DNA of 64,000 nt from Maribacter halichondriae (GCF_027474825.1 NZ_CP107030.1:2362529-2426528), one strand, 5' to 3'; shown: positions 9,968 to 19,298, counted from the stretch's first letter. Numbers and translations: made by a program. Notes: a model not told the origin generated them from the letters alone.

Positions 9968-10054
9968 AAAATACTAAAATTTGAGGAGCAAAGATAACCC
10001 TTACTGTCGCATCGTACCAAGAGTTTGTGGAGAAAAGGCCAAACATCCCATAAT

Positions 10055-10840
10055 TCAGTTGCTAAAAGGAAAAAACGGATTGCTCTTCCGATTCTTAAAT
10101 CCGTACCAAGCCGCAATTAAAAAGATGACGATGCTGGCCCTCAGGGCGGTATAGGCGATGCTTTCGATGGAATCCTTATGACGTATAAAAATAGCGAACA
10201 ATGCCCAAATACCGACCGCTGCAAATTCGCGCATGTTCCTATTGAAAATCATAAAAACGTTGAGTGCGGCCGCGATAAGAATCATGATGATCGTCCAACT
10301 TATTTCGGAAAGAAAACCGCCCTCCCAACCTAATTTTGACAAGTAGGCCGAAATATTGGCGATGGTGGCCACCGCGATCCACCCGCTGTAAATGCAAATG
10401 GGCCACCAAACAAAGGCGATGATTGCCTTTGGGGCGTGCCAACGTTCCATATTCGTGTTCAAGATGACCTTGATGAGCGAGAAAAGAATGCCTAACATGA
10501 TCAAAACCGATAATCCCGTATAATCAAAAGTGAAGGCAAACACCCACGTACAATTAAGCACGTTCGCGCTAATGAACCAATAGCTGGTTTGCTCGATGAA
10601 CTCACTTTTTTCAGTAGTGAAATAGGCGCGGCGAACCTGAAAAATTCCATAGGCGAGTAAAGCCAAGAATATGAGTCCCCAGATGGCAAAGGCGTATCCA
10701 GCAGGAGTAAATAAGTTGTAGTATTTGTTGCTGATTTCGCCTATCGTGGTCTCATTGATGCGAATCGCTTGAGATGCATAGTTGATGGCAATCACCAAAA
10801 TCACCGATAGCAGATTTAAAAGGGACAGCGTTTTTTTCAT
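10055..10840 (-). CDS. TspO/MBR-like tryptophan-rich membrane protein
   Basis: A 261-residue inner-membrane protein with about seven to eight predicted hydrophobic segments. The spacing and residues 'FTPAGYAFAIWGLIFLAL' and 'CTWVFAF', and later 'FVWWPICIYSGWI', match the long tryptophan-rich sensory protein (TspO-like) group of Bacteroidota, which is larger than the 160-residue classic TspO. Its ligand and role are not established; TspO relatives bind porphyrins or sterols. It lies between mfd and pdeM on the same strand but about 50 bases from each side's neighbour, so it is probably transcribed separately from the repair genes. Confidence 0.7.
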   Translation of the reverse strand: MKKTLSLLNLLSVILVIAINYASQAIRINETTIGEISNKYYNLFTPAGYAFAIWGLIFLALLAYGIFQVRRAYFTTEKSEFIEQTSYWFISANVLNCTWVFAFTFDYTGLSVLIMLGILFSLIKVILNTNMERWHAPKAIIAFVWWPICIYSGWIAVATIANISAYLSKLGWEGGFLSEISWTIIMILIAAALNVFMIFNRNMREFAAVGIWALFAIFIRHKDSIESIAYTALRASIVIFLIAAWYGFKNRKSNPFFPFSN

Positions 10841-10890
10841 AGCAACTAAAAATAAGCATTTTGCAGGTTTGTCGGCGTGCTCTAATGAAT

Positions 10891-11573
10891 TTAAACCGAG
10901 CTACTTTGAATAGCGCCTTTTTTCTTGACTTCTTTCAGATTTACGGGCAGTACGGTATCGCCCAACAACGCAAAAACTTCGGAATCCTTTTCAGGTTCCA
11001 TGGTGAACGAACCTGTGAACTCCCCGAAAGCCGGTAACAGCATTTGTGTTTCTGATTTAAAAAAGCACTTTAACCGAACGGATTGCCTTCCTAGTCCCGT
11101 CAAACGAATCGCGGGATGGATATGACCACAGAAGTTGAAAAAATCCCCCGTTCCTCTGGATGGTGGGTCAACAGAAAACCATTTGACTGAATTTCGGAAA
11201 CTATGTCAATGCCCAAATCTTCATATTTTAATGGGGAAATGATGTCGTGATTCCCCACCACTAAAATCATTTTTGAACTGATCGTGGCAGTCCATTTTTC
11301 AAAAAGTTGCCATTCTTTATTTAGGGAGGAATGAAATAGATCACCCATAAAAACAACAGTCTTTGGTTGAAAAAATGCGATGACTTCATCGAGCACGTCA
11401 AAGTTTTTTTGAATCGCCTTTTGGGGTACGGCCGCCCCGGACTTGCGAAAATGGGAAACCTTTCCCAAGTGAACATCACTAATCAGTAGCATTGATTTTT
11501 CCTCCCAAAAAAGCACTCCGAGCGGGTGCATGATAAATGCATGATTTTTTATTCGAATAGATTGGGTGTTCAT
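10891..11573 (-). CDS. pdeM: Ligase-associated metallophosphoesterase PdeM, frameshifted
   Basis: Calcineurin-like phosphoesterase of the DNA-ligase-associated set. The start is the ATG at 11573 (an upstream TTG at 11582 is also in frame). Metal-binding motifs are 'LLISDVHLGK', 'VVFMGDLFHS', 'LVVGNHDI' and 'LLTHHP'. The last motif, G-H-x-H, appears only when the frame is changed: after 'PEERG' the present frame runs into a stop, while one extra base in the C5 run at 11145-11149 gives 'DFFNFCGHIHPAIRLTGLGR' and continues to the stop at 10891. The corrected length is about 228 residues, normal for the family. The partners are the helicase, ligase and exonuclease at 13.5-18.7 kb. Confidence 0.88.
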
Positions 11574-11653
11574 GGAAATCAAAGGTACTAAATGACCGTT
11601 TGTTTTTATAGTGCCGAATCGCTACTTTGTAGCAACAATTCCAACCAGAAAAA

Positions 11654-12562
11654 ATGGCTAAGATTATTGTTGTCGGAAGTTCGAATACCGATATGGTTGT
11701 AAAGACCCAACGGTTTCCCGAACCCGGAGAAACTATATTGGGAGGAAATTTTTTTATGTTCCCCGGTGGGAAAGGTGCCAATCAGGCCGTTGCAGCTGCG
11801 CGTGCGGGTGGCGAAGTCACCTTTATCTGTGCTGTTGGTGATGATGTTTTCGGACAAAACGCCTTGGAAGGTTATCGTGAGGAAGGCATTCACGTTGATT
11901 TTGCTAAGGTGATTAAGGATGCCGCATCAGGGGTGGCTTTGATTACCGTGAATGGGGAAGGTGAAAATGAAATCGTCGTGGCCTCCGGAACGAACGCTAA
12001 ACTCTCGCCCATCTATGTTTCAGAGGTAATGGAGGAAATGGATAACGACGGAATGTTCCTGACTCAATTGGAAACTCCTGTTGAGACCATCGAATATTTG
12101 GCGCGTTACAGTAAATTGACCGATCAGCCCTTAATCATTAATCCGGCCCCTGCCCAAGAATTATCGGATGCTATTTTGGACGGACTTTTTTTGATTACAC
12201 CCAATGAAACGGAGGCCAAAATACTGACTGGAATTTCGGTCGAAGACGACCCATCAATGGAGGCTGCTGCACAAGCACTATTGGATAGTGGGGTACAAAA
12301 TGTTATTATCACTTTAGGAAGTCGTGGCGCTTTTTTCATGAACTGTGAAGAAAAATTCTTAGTTCCGTCCCATCAAGTAAAGGCAATTGACACGACTGCG
12401 GCAGGAGACGTTTTTAATGGTGTTTTGACCGTTTGCCTTTCGCAAGAAATGGGTTGGCGCGAAAGTATTGCTTACGCCAATAAGGCGGCAGCATTGTCCG
12501 TCACGAAAATGGGAGCCCAAGGATCTGCCCCGTACAAAGAGGAAATCAACAAATTCAACTGA
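11654..12562 (+). CDS. rbsK: Ribokinase (PfkB family)
   Basis: A 302-residue PfkB-family sugar kinase, converting ribose to ribose 5-phosphate in the cytoplasm. The N-terminal signature 'PGGKGANQAVAAARAG' and the C-terminal anion-hole/catalytic motif 'DTTAAGDVFNG' (the ribokinase form of DTxGAGD) are intact. The ATP-site segment 'LITPNETEAKILTG' is also typical. It runs against the surrounding minus-strand repair genes. One base separates its stop (12560-12562) from the ATG of a sugar permease, so uptake and phosphorylation are translationally linked. Ribose specificity is inferred from family similarity only. Confidence 0.88.
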   Translation: MAKIIVVGSSNTDMVVKTQRFPEPGETILGGNFFMFPGGKGANQAVAAARAGGEVTFICAVGDDVFGQNALEGYREEGIHVDFAKVIKDAASGVALITVNGEGENEIVVASGTNAKLSPIYVSEVMEEMDNDGMFLTQLETPVETIEYLARYSKLTDQPLIINPAPAQELSDAILDGLFLITPNETEAKILTGISVEDDPSMEAAAQALLDSGVQNVIITLGSRGAFFMNCEEKFLVPSHQVKAIDTTAAGDVFNGVLTVCLSQEMGWRESIAYANKAAALSVTKMGAQGSAPYKEEINKFN

Positions 12563-12563
12563 T

Positions 12564-13559
12564 ATGTTCATTATTGAAACCTATACTCTGGCCGTGATTT
12601 TCTGCGTGATTACGATGTTCGCATGGGGTTCTTGGGCGAATACCCAAAAATTGGCGGCAAAAGATTGGCGCTTTGAACTGTTTTATTGGGATTATGTCCT
12701 CGGAATCGTATTGTTTTCATTGCTTTTTGCGCTTACTGCAGGAAGTATGGGCGAGGGTGGTAGACCTTTTCTTGAAGACCTTTCACAAGCCGACAACGAT
12801 AACATTTGGTCGGCTGTTTTAGGGGGAATACTTTTTAACGCCGCCAACATCCTTTTGGTAGCGGCCATTACCTTGGCTGGAATGTCCGTGGCTTTTCCGG
12901 TAGGAATCGGATTGGCATTGGTCATCGGGGTAATCGTCAATTACATAGATGCTCCGGTAGGGAATTCGACTTTGCTTTTCGGTGGGGTAGCCTTGATTGT
13001 TTTAGCCATTTTATTGAATGCAAATGCCTATCGGAAGCTTTCTGCACAGCAGCAAAAAGTACCGACTAAGGGATTGGTCTTGGCGGTGGTTGCCGGACTA
13101 TTAATGGGACTATTCTACAAATACGTTGCCAATTCCATGTTCCCTGATTTTGCGAATCCGATTGTGGGGAAATTAAGTCCGTATACAGCGGTTTTCTTAT
13201 TTTCCTTGGGAATTCTAGCCAGCAATTTTATTTTCAATGCGGTCTTGATGAAAAAGCCTTTTGAAGGTGCCCCCGTCAGTTTCAAGGATTATTTTTCGGG
13301 AAGCTCGAAAAGTCATTTGATGGGTATTATCGGCGGAATCATTTGGTGTATCGGTATGTCTTTTAGCATTCTTGCTTCGGATAAAGCTGGCCCCGCAATC
13401 TCTTATGGATTAGGCCAAGGAGCAACTGTGGTAGCCGCACTTTGGGGCATCGTCGTTTGGAAGGAATTCAAAGGTGCTCCCAAAGGAGTAGGGGGTATGT
13501 TGAATGCCATGTTGCTGCTTTATATTATAGGGTTGGGGTTGATTATTGCGGCGCGATGA
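12564..13559 (+). CDS. GRP/RhaT-like sugar permease (drug/metabolite transporter fold)
   Basis: A 331-residue inner-membrane protein with about ten hydrophobic helices. The ATG at 12564 follows the ribokinase stop by one base. 'FAWGSWANTQKLA' at the start, 'AGMSVAFPVGIGLALVIG' in the middle and 'GAVLIMKKPFEG...GGIIWCIGM'-type C-terminal segments fit the glucose/ribose porter family (GRP, within the DMT superfamily), whose members use proton symport. With the ribokinase upstream it most likely imports ribose or a close pentose. It ends two bases from the stop of the converging helicase gene, leaving no room for a terminator. Confidence 0.8.
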   Translation: MFIIETYTLAVIFCVITMFAWGSWANTQKLAAKDWRFELFYWDYVLGIVLFSLLFALTAGSMGEGGRPFLEDLSQADNDNIWSAVLGGILFNAANILLVAAITLAGMSVAFPVGIGLALVIGVIVNYIDAPVGNSTLLFGGVALIVLAILLNANAYRKLSAQQQKVPTKGLVLAVVAGLLMGLFYKYVANSMFPDFANPIVGKLSPYTAVFLFSLGILASNFIFNAVLMKKPFEGAPVSFKDYFSGSSKSHLMGIIGGIIWCIGMSFSILASDKAGPAISYGLGQGATVVAALWGIVVWKEFKGAPKGVGGMLNAMLLLYIIGLGLIIAAR

Positions 13560-13561
13560 AT

Positions 13562-16030
13562 TTACTTCTTCATCAACAGAGCCGCCATCCGTTTCACCCG
13601 ATCCTCCCATTTCTCGCTGGAAAGTTTTTCACGACTTAGCCTATCCGTAATTAAAGGAAAGGCAAAGGGAGTAGCTTTTTCGCACTGTTTCCAAACGACT
13701 TCTTGGGTGGCGATGCGTTCCATGGAAAGTCGCAAACGACCCTCTTCCAATTGGTGTTGAAAGGTTTCGGTAAAGGCTTGTTGAAACAACAGGTTTTCGG
13801 GTTCGTAATCGCGAAAGACTTCGAACAATAGTTGCGAATTGCTTTGCAGGTGCTTCATTTTAATTCCTTTGTTCGGGTAGCCCGTAAAGACCATCCCACT
13901 TATAATGGCAATATCACGGAATTTCCGTCGTGCCATTTCGGTAGCGTTCAGACTTTTTTGTAAATCATCGAGAAGATAATCCGTAGTAAATAAATCGTTA
14001 TCTAAGACTTGTTGCATATCGATTGGCTTGTCGGAAAGCAATTCGAATCCGTAGTCGTTAAAGGCTAACGAAAATGTAATGGGAGATAGTAGGCTTATTC
14101 GATACCCTAGTAAACTTCCCATAGCTTCGTGGACAAACCGCCCCTCAAAGGGATAAAAAATATGGTGGTAGCCATCTCGTGTTTTAAAGGTTTCGATTAG
14201 AAATTCATTCGGTTTGGGTACAATGCTTTCCCGTCGTTGGCGCTCAAATATATGGGCCAAGGACCTGATTTCGGGCGATTGATTCTTTGGTTCTTCATAG
14301 GAGGAATAGAGTTCCTCTCTAAGTAGTTTTGACATTTGCGCCGAGAGGGTTAGGCGACTTCCCATCCAACTGGAAATTTTGTTCGTTCGTTTGGTGGAAT
14401 TCCGAACATGCACTTGCATATCCTTGATACGGATGAATTCCAAATTACGTCCGGCAAAAGTAAAGACATCGCCCTTGTTCAATTTGGAAATAAAATACTC
14501 CTCGATCGAACCGATATAGCCTCCTTTTTGATAGCGAACCGTCAAGTTTACATCGCCAACGATAGTGCCTATTTGAAAACGGTGACGCATGGCTACGCCC
14601 CGATCGTTGACCTTGAATTTTCCGTCATCCTCAACCTCCACTTTTTTGTATTCGTCATACGATTGCAAGCTCTGACTACCCATCACTAAAAAATTCAACA
14701 GCCATTGCCATTGGTCTTTGGTCAGGGTTTGGTAACAAAACGTTTGCCGGACTTCTTCGTAGAGCTCATCGGGATAAAATCCTTCGGAAATGGCTAAAGT
14801 GGTCAAATATTGCAACAAAACGTCGTAACTGTTGAGATACGGAATACGATCTTCCACTGTATTCTCCTTGACCGCTTTTTGCAATGCCGAGGCCTCGATT
14901 AGTTCTATGGCGTGGGTGGGCATAAAATAGATGACGCTTTCCTTACCCGGGCGGTGGCCACTTCGACCCGCACGTTGCAAAAATCGCGCTACCCCTTTCG
15001 GACCTCCGATTTGTACCACGGTTTCCACAGGTGCAAAATCGACACCCAAATCCAAACTAGAAGTGCAGACCACGGCCTTAAGACTTTCATTGCGAATCGC
15101 TTGTTCGACCCAATTGCGGGTTTCTTTATTTATGCTACCGTGGTGCATTGCAATTTCTCCCGCATACTCCGGATGTTTTTCCAATATTTTCTGAAACCAG
15201 ATTTCACATTGACTTCGGGTATTGGTGAAGAGCAAGGTTGTTTTGCTATTGTTGATAATGGGTACGACTTCTTCCAGCAATCGAATTCCGAGATGTCCTC
15301 GCCATGGAAAAGTCTCCATTTCTTTGGGTATGATGCTGCGGACCGTGATTTTCTTTTTGATATTGGCCTTGATCATCACGGAATTTTGGAGTGCGTCCGT
15401 TTCTGGCCCCAGTAATACATCTCTTGCCTGTTCTAGATTCCCTATGGTGGCTGAAATTCCCCAAATCCGAAGTTGTTTTGAAACGGTTCTTAGTCTTGAT
15501 AAGGCAAGTTCCATTTGCACCCCTCGTTTGGTTCCTAAAAGTTCATGCCATTCGTCAACAACGATTGCCGTACAGTCTTTGAATATTTTATCGTACCCTT
15601 TGGTAGCCAAAAGCAACTGCAAACTTTCGGGAGTTGTGATTAAAAGATCCGGCATTTGCTTTTTCATGGCCGCCCTAGCTTTGGTCGAAGTATCCCCAGT
15701 ACGGATTCCTACGGTCATTTGAGTTCCCAAATCTGACGTGACCCGCTCTGCGGACTGCCTGATTTCTTGGGAAAGGGCGCGCAAAGGAGTGATCCAAACT
15801 GCCTTTAATCCCTTTTTATGCTTGGTTTTGTAATGAGGATTTTTTTTGATGTAGTTCAAGACAATAGGAAACCATAGTGCATAGGTTTTTCCGCTACCAG
15901 TTGGAGCGTTCAGGAGTCCGTGTTTGCCTTGTAGAAAAGCCTTCCAAGTGTCTTTTTGGAATTTGAAGGGTTTCCAGTTTTGTTGTTGGAACCAGTTTTC
16001 GGCGATTTCATAAAGTTCGTCTCTGTTCAT
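13562..16030 (-). CDS. Ligase-associated Lhr-like DEXH-box helicase
   Basis: An 822-residue superfamily 2 helicase. Motif I is 'NAPTGSGKTYALW', motif II is the DEWH-type 'VVDEWHELLG', motif III is 'GISATIGN', and motifs V-VI are 'CTSSLDLGVDF' and 'QRAGRSGHRPG'. The C-terminal half contains the Lhr-type winged-helix/DUF4175-like beta region ('GSIEEYFISKLNKGDVFTFAGRNLEF'). Family members unwind DNA 3'-5' and in Bacteroidota and Proteobacteria sit beside an ATP-dependent ligase, an MBL exonuclease and a phosphoesterase as a putative damage-response set. Nine bases separate it from the ligase gene, which indicates one operon. Confidence 0.92.
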   Translation of the reverse strand: MNRDELYEIAENWFQQQNWKPFKFQKDTWKAFLQGKHGLLNAPTGSGKTYALWFPIVLNYIKKNPHYKTKHKKGLKAVWITPLRALSQEIRQSAERVTSDLGTQMTVGIRTGDTSTKARAAMKKQMPDLLITTPESLQLLLATKGYDKIFKDCTAIVVDEWHELLGTKRGVQMELALSRLRTVSKQLRIWGISATIGNLEQARDVLLGPETDALQNSVMIKANIKKKITVRSIIPKEMETFPWRGHLGIRLLEEVVPIINNSKTTLLFTNTRSQCEIWFQKILEKHPEYAGEIAMHHGSINKETRNWVEQAIRNESLKAVVCTSSLDLGVDFAPVETVVQIGGPKGVARFLQRAGRSGHRPGKESVIYFMPTHAIELIEASALQKAVKENTVEDRIPYLNSYDVLLQYLTTLAISEGFYPDELYEEVRQTFCYQTLTKDQWQWLLNFLVMGSQSLQSYDEYKKVEVEDDGKFKVNDRGVAMRHRFQIGTIVGDVNLTVRYQKGGYIGSIEEYFISKLNKGDVFTFAGRNLEFIRIKDMQVHVRNSTKRTNKISSWMGSRLTLSAQMSKLLREELYSSYEEPKNQSPEIRSLAHIFERQRRESIVPKPNEFLIETFKTRDGYHHIFYPFEGRFVHEAMGSLLGYRISLLSPITFSLAFNDYGFELLSDKPIDMQQVLDNDLFTTDYLLDDLQKSLNATEMARRKFRDIAIISGMVFTGYPNKGIKMKHLQSNSQLLFEVFRDYEPENLLFQQAFTETFQHQLEEGRLRLSMERIATQEVVWKQCEKATPFAFPLITDRLSREKLSSEKWEDRVKRMAALLMKK

Positions 16031-16039
16031 TAAGGTGGT

Positions 16040-17674
16040 CTAAGGTATCATTTCCTTTAAATCCGAAAGGCTGTTCGCTTCATGAATGTTCTTGTCCTTC
16101 CGCCATCGCAACATTCTCGGAAAACGAGTCGCTACTCCACTTTTGTGCCGTTTTGATAGGGCAATTCCTTCAAAGGCGATTTCAAAAACATGATGCGGGG
16201 TAACTGACCGAACCGGACCGAACCGTTCCAAAGTATTTTTTTTGATCCAATTATCAACTTGGCGGAATTCGGCATCGGTCAATCCGGAATATGCTTTGGC
16301 GAAAGTGACCAATTCTTTTTCACCTTCTTCATTCTCGTTCCAAAGTGCAAAAGTGTAATCGGTAAAAAGATTGCTTCGCCTACCATGGCCGCGCATGGCA
16401 TAAGTTAAAACTGCATCAATGGTCAAGGGGTCTACTTTCCATTTCCACCAGTCGCCTTTTTTTCTACCAACTAAATAGGGTGAATTTATTCGCTTCAACA
16501 TTAAGCCTTCACTATGGACTTCCCGCGAGCGTCCGCGTTCTTTTGAGACTTCTTCCCAAGAATCGAAGTGCATAGTTTCGGAGAGATGAAGTGGTATTTC
16601 CAGTGATTTTTCGACTAGTGCTTCGACAGGCTCAGCATGACACACGTTTTTAAATAGATTTTCCAACAAATTTCGGCGCTCTACAAAAGGTTTGCTTCGG
16701 ATGTCTTCGCCCTGCCATTCCAATAAATCATAAGTTTTTAGAATAACCGGAACTTTTTCAAGTAATGCTTTGGAAACGGTTTTTCTGCCTATTCTAGTTT
16801 GTAGGTCATTGAAGGTTCCGATTTGGCCATTGGGGTAGGGGAGAATTTCCCCGTCGATTGCGGTTCCATTCGGAATTGCTCCAATGAAACTTTCAAATTC
16901 AGGATATTTATCTGTGACCAATTCCTCACCACGGCTCCAGACAAAAATTTCATTATTTCGGAGGATGACTTGCGAGCGGATTCCATCCCATTTATGCTCG
17001 GCCGACCATTCGCTGACATCTCCCAAATCATGCACTTTATCTTCAATGGCATAGGCTAAATAAAACGGATAGGGTTTAGACAGGTAGTCACTTTCGTTTT
17101 CCTCCAAGATCAATTCTTGAAAGGTAATTTGATTGGGATCCCAATTGCCCATGAGTTTATAGGCCAGGATATCTTCATCGATTTCAGTGGCCTTAGCGAG
17201 CGCACGGGTCATCAATTTTTGACTGACCCCAATTCGAAATCCACCCGTAATCAATTTGGTAAAAACAAAACGCTCATAATAATCCAATACCTTCCAATTT
17301 TCAAAAAGATATTCCCGTTTTTCCTCGTCGGATTTCTTTTTCAGGGCAATCATTTCCTCCAAAAACAGGGTCAATGTTTTTTCGGTTGAAGATTTCGAGG
17401 AAGGAACGACCAAAGCAATCGTCTCGGCCAAATCACCCACAATATGATAACTTTCCTCAAAAAGCCATAAGGGAATATTGGCCAGTTCAGATGCCCACTC
17501 ACGTAGCAATGTTGTATTTACAGGTCTTGGAGGACGGCGGTGCGAAAGTATGGCAATGGTCCAAACTTTGTCTTTGTCACTTGCCACAGAAAAATAGTCG
17601 GCCAGAGCCTGTACTTTAATGTTGGTCTTGTTAGTGCTATCGAGGGTTTTTATAAGTTGTGCGAAATTCTTCAT
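16040..17674 (-). CDS. ATP-dependent DNA ligase (ligase-associated DNA damage response)
   Basis: A 544-residue bacterial ATP-dependent ligase in addition to the usual NAD-dependent LigA. The N-terminal DNA-binding domain runs to about residue 190, then the nucleotidyltransferase core with adenylation lysine in 'AEHKWDGIRSQV', motif III 'AIDGEILPY', motif IV 'EGLMLKRINSPY' and motif V 'WWKWKVDPLTIDAVL', and an OB-fold with 'RFPRMLRWRKDK' at the end. A stretch near residues 345-365 ('CHAEPVEALVEKSL') is encoded by a dispersed repeat and is not part of the usual fold. Upstream is the exonuclease, downstream the helicase. Confidence 0.93.
   Translation of the reverse strand: MKNFAQLIKTLDSTNKTNIKVQALADYFSVASDKDKVWTIAILSHRRPPRPVNTTLLREWASELANIPLWLFEESYHIVGDLAETIALVVPSSKSSTEKTLTLFLEEMIALKKKSDEEKREYLFENWKVLDYYERFVFTKLITGGFRIGVSQKLMTRALAKATEIDEDILAYKLMGNWDPNQITFQELILEENESDYLSKPYPFYLAYAIEDKVHDLGDVSEWSAEHKWDGIRSQVILRNNEIFVWSRGEELVTDKYPEFESFIGAIPNGTAIDGEILPYPNGQIGTFNDLQTRIGRKTVSKALLEKVPVILKTYDLLEWQGEDIRSKPFVERRNLLENLFKNVCHAEPVEALVEKSLEIPLHLSETMHFDSWEEVSKERGRSREVHSEGLMLKRINSPYLVGRKKGDWWKWKVDPLTIDAVLTYAMRGHGRRSNLFTDYTFALWNENEEGEKELVTFAKAYSGLTDAEFRQVDNWIKKNTLERFGPVRSVTPHHVFEIAFEGIALSKRHKSGVATRFPRMLRWRKDKNIHEANSLSDLKEMIP
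16621..16642. repeat. Dispersed 'CTTCGACAGGCTCAGCATGACA' type repeat inside the ligase gene
   Basis: This short sequence belongs to a CTTCGAC...CTCAGCATGACA family that I recognise as recurrent in Bacteroidota genomes, and it is related to the copies at 9864-9888 and 34441-34464. Its reverse strand is translated in frame as 'CHAEPVEAL'. It lies in a loop of the ligase adenylation domain between motif III/IIIa and motif IV, where an insertion may be tolerated. Confidence 0.55.
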
Positions 17675-17678
17675 GTAT

Positions 17679-17720
17679 TCGTCATTGCTATCCCGATAGT
17701 TATCGGGAGAAGCAATCTGT
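17679..17720. repeat. Palindromic dispersed element (TCCCGATAGTTATCGGGA core)
   Basis: The 46-base gap between the ligase start and the exonuclease stop is almost all one element: the core TCCCGATAGTTATCGGGA (about 17690-17707), an 'ATTGCTA' arm and the inverted 'GAAGCAATCTG' arm. The right half nearly equals 585-604, and the core recurs at 59574-59591. It sits inside a probable operon, so it may form an mRNA hairpin between two cistrons. Confidence 0.6.
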
Positions 17721-18749
17721 TTAATTAACTTCTACGGGTTCTTCCTTACTTGCATTCAATTCTCCCAGCTCACCTTCGTATTGCGTCTCCTCTGTTCGCG
17801 CGTCATACCCCTGTTCTCGTAAATAGCGCGAAAAAATCTCCGTATAACCATGCGTACAAATCACTTTTTCAGCACCTGTAGCCTTTATGCTTTCAAGCAA
17901 GCCTTGCCAATCACAATGGTCACTAAGAACAAAGCCCTTGTCGATGGCTCGTCGTCTTCTGGCTCCACGAAAGGTCATCCATCCGCTGGCGGATGCTGTT
18001 ACGTAAGGCACCATTTTACGGATCCATGTGCTTCCATGCGCGCTGGGTGGAGCGAGTACTATGTTTCCCAGTAGTTCTTCCTTTTTGATTTCCCTAGTAA
18101 TCAAAGTTGTTTCTGGAAAATCAGCTAAGGGCCGCAAGATTTCTGTCATGTTTTCAATGGCTCCGTGGGTGTAGATTTTTCCGATATCGGTGTTCAGATA
18201 TTTTAAAAGGCGTTGTGCTTTTCCCAAAGAATAACCAAATAGAATAGATGTCTTGTCTTCGGCCTTATTTTCCACCCACCATTGGTTGATATTTTCGAAA
18301 ACTTCTTTTTGGGGTGTCCATTTAAAAGCAGGTAAACCGAAGGTGCATTCCGTGATGAACGTATGGCACTTTATGGGTTCGAAAGGGGTGGAGATTCCAT
18401 CATCCTCAGATTTATAGTCCCCGGTAAAAATCCATACCTCCCCTTTACGTTCTACACGAATTTGGGAAGAACCTATGATATGCCCTGCCGGATGCAGACT
18501 GAATTTGACATTGTTGATTACAAAGGTTTCGCCCCATTCTTTTCCAGTAACATTGATTTCTCCCAAGCGATGTGAAATAATGGGTACGTTGCGATGATGT
18601 GTGATGTATTGTTTATGTCCCCACCGGCTATGGTCGGCATGACCATGTGAAATTATCGCCTTGTCAACGGGCTTCCACGGGTCGATATATACTTTTGCGG
18701 CACTACAATAAATTCCTTTGTCGGTAAATTCGAGAATTGGTTTTTTCAT
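17721..18749 (-). CDS. Ligase-associated metallo-beta-lactamase-fold exonuclease
   Basis: A 342-residue MBL-fold/beta-CASP nuclease, the first gene of the ligase-associated operon. Metal motifs are 'ISHGHADHSRWG' (HxHxDH), 'HPAGHIIGSSQ' and 'IFTGDYKSEDDG', with 'SDHCDWQGLL' and 'KVICTHGYTE' towards the end. Family knowledge places these proteins as putative DNA exonucleases that process ends for the ATP-dependent ligase. The last residues ('SKEEPVEVN') run up to the dispersed palindromic element, and the C-terminus may have been shaped by its insertion. It is divergent from the TerB-like gene at 18849. Confidence 0.9.
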   Translation of the reverse strand: MKKPILEFTDKGIYCSAAKVYIDPWKPVDKAIISHGHADHSRWGHKQYITHHRNVPIISHRLGEINVTGKEWGETFVINNVKFSLHPAGHIIGSSQIRVERKGEVWIFTGDYKSEDDGISTPFEPIKCHTFITECTFGLPAFKWTPQKEVFENINQWWVENKAEDKTSILFGYSLGKAQRLLKYLNTDIGKIYTHGAIENMTEILRPLADFPETTLITREIKKEELLGNIVLAPPSAHGSTWIRKMVPYVTASASGWMTFRGARRRRAIDKGFVLSDHCDWQGLLESIKATGAEKVICTHGYTEIFSRYLREQGYDARTEETQYEGELGELNASKEEPVEVN

Positions 18750-18819
18750 AGCATTCGGAAGTTACGAATTCCCCATAAAAATAAATTGTCAAGAGCCAAT
18801 TAATGACTTCTAAAAAAAT

Positions 18820-18827
18820 TATATTTG
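18820..18827 (+). promoter_or_regulatory. -7 box TATATTTG of a Bacteroidota promoter
   Basis: TATATTTG matches the flavobacterial -7 consensus TAnnTTTG and lies 21 bases before the ATG of the TerB-like gene. No good TTG -33 box is seen at the standard 19-base spacing, so the call rests on the -7 element and position. Confidence 0.5.
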
Positions 18828-18848
18828 CAGCCGATAAAATACCGATAT

Positions 18849-19272
18849 ATGTCAGTACGAGATCTTTATAACCGTGATTCTTCAAACAATAATTTGGCCC
18901 ATTTTGGTAGCATAGCCAGCTTGGCGGGCGTAGATGGTGCAATAGGCGAGTCGGAAATGATTCTTTTAAAAAGATTCGCCCAAAAACTTCAAATTACCGA
19001 TGAACAATTTAAAGAGGTAATGAAGGAGAAAAATAAATATCTGATTAATCATCAGGTAAGCTATGAAAAAAGGTTAGAGCGTTTTTTTGACTTAATGAAA
19101 ATGATTTTTGCGGACAATGAAGTCAACGACGACGAAATGGTATTGCTGAAAAAGATATGCCATCGGACTGGGTTTTCCCAACGACGGGGCCGATAAATTG
19201 ATTGAAAAATCGGTATCTATCTTTAAGGGGAAAATAGATTTTGAAGATTTTATGTATCTGGTTAAAAGATAG
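18849..19272 (+). CDS. TerB-like protein, interrupted by a one-base frameshift
   Basis: A soluble helical protein of about 140 residues in its corrected form. It starts at the ATG at 18849 (MSVRDLYNRDSS) and carries the two acidic TerB turns 'AGVDGAIGESEM' and 'FADNEVNDDEM'. The present frame changes after 'LLKKIC' to give 'HRTGFSQRRGR' and a stop at 19196. Removing one C from the CC at 19160-19161 restores '...KKICIGLGFPNDGADKLIEKS' and continues to the TAG at 19270-19272. The tail is conserved-looking coding sequence, so a sequencing indel is likely. Function unknown beyond the TerB fold; compare the gene at 6062-6409. Confidence 0.75.
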
Positions 19273-19298
19273 TAGTAGCTACTACAGATTGAAATATT

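Noticed and set aside
14912..15415. A 167-residue plus-strand ORF within the helicase gene.
   Set aside because: It is fully antisense to conserved helicase motifs and has no recognisable domain.
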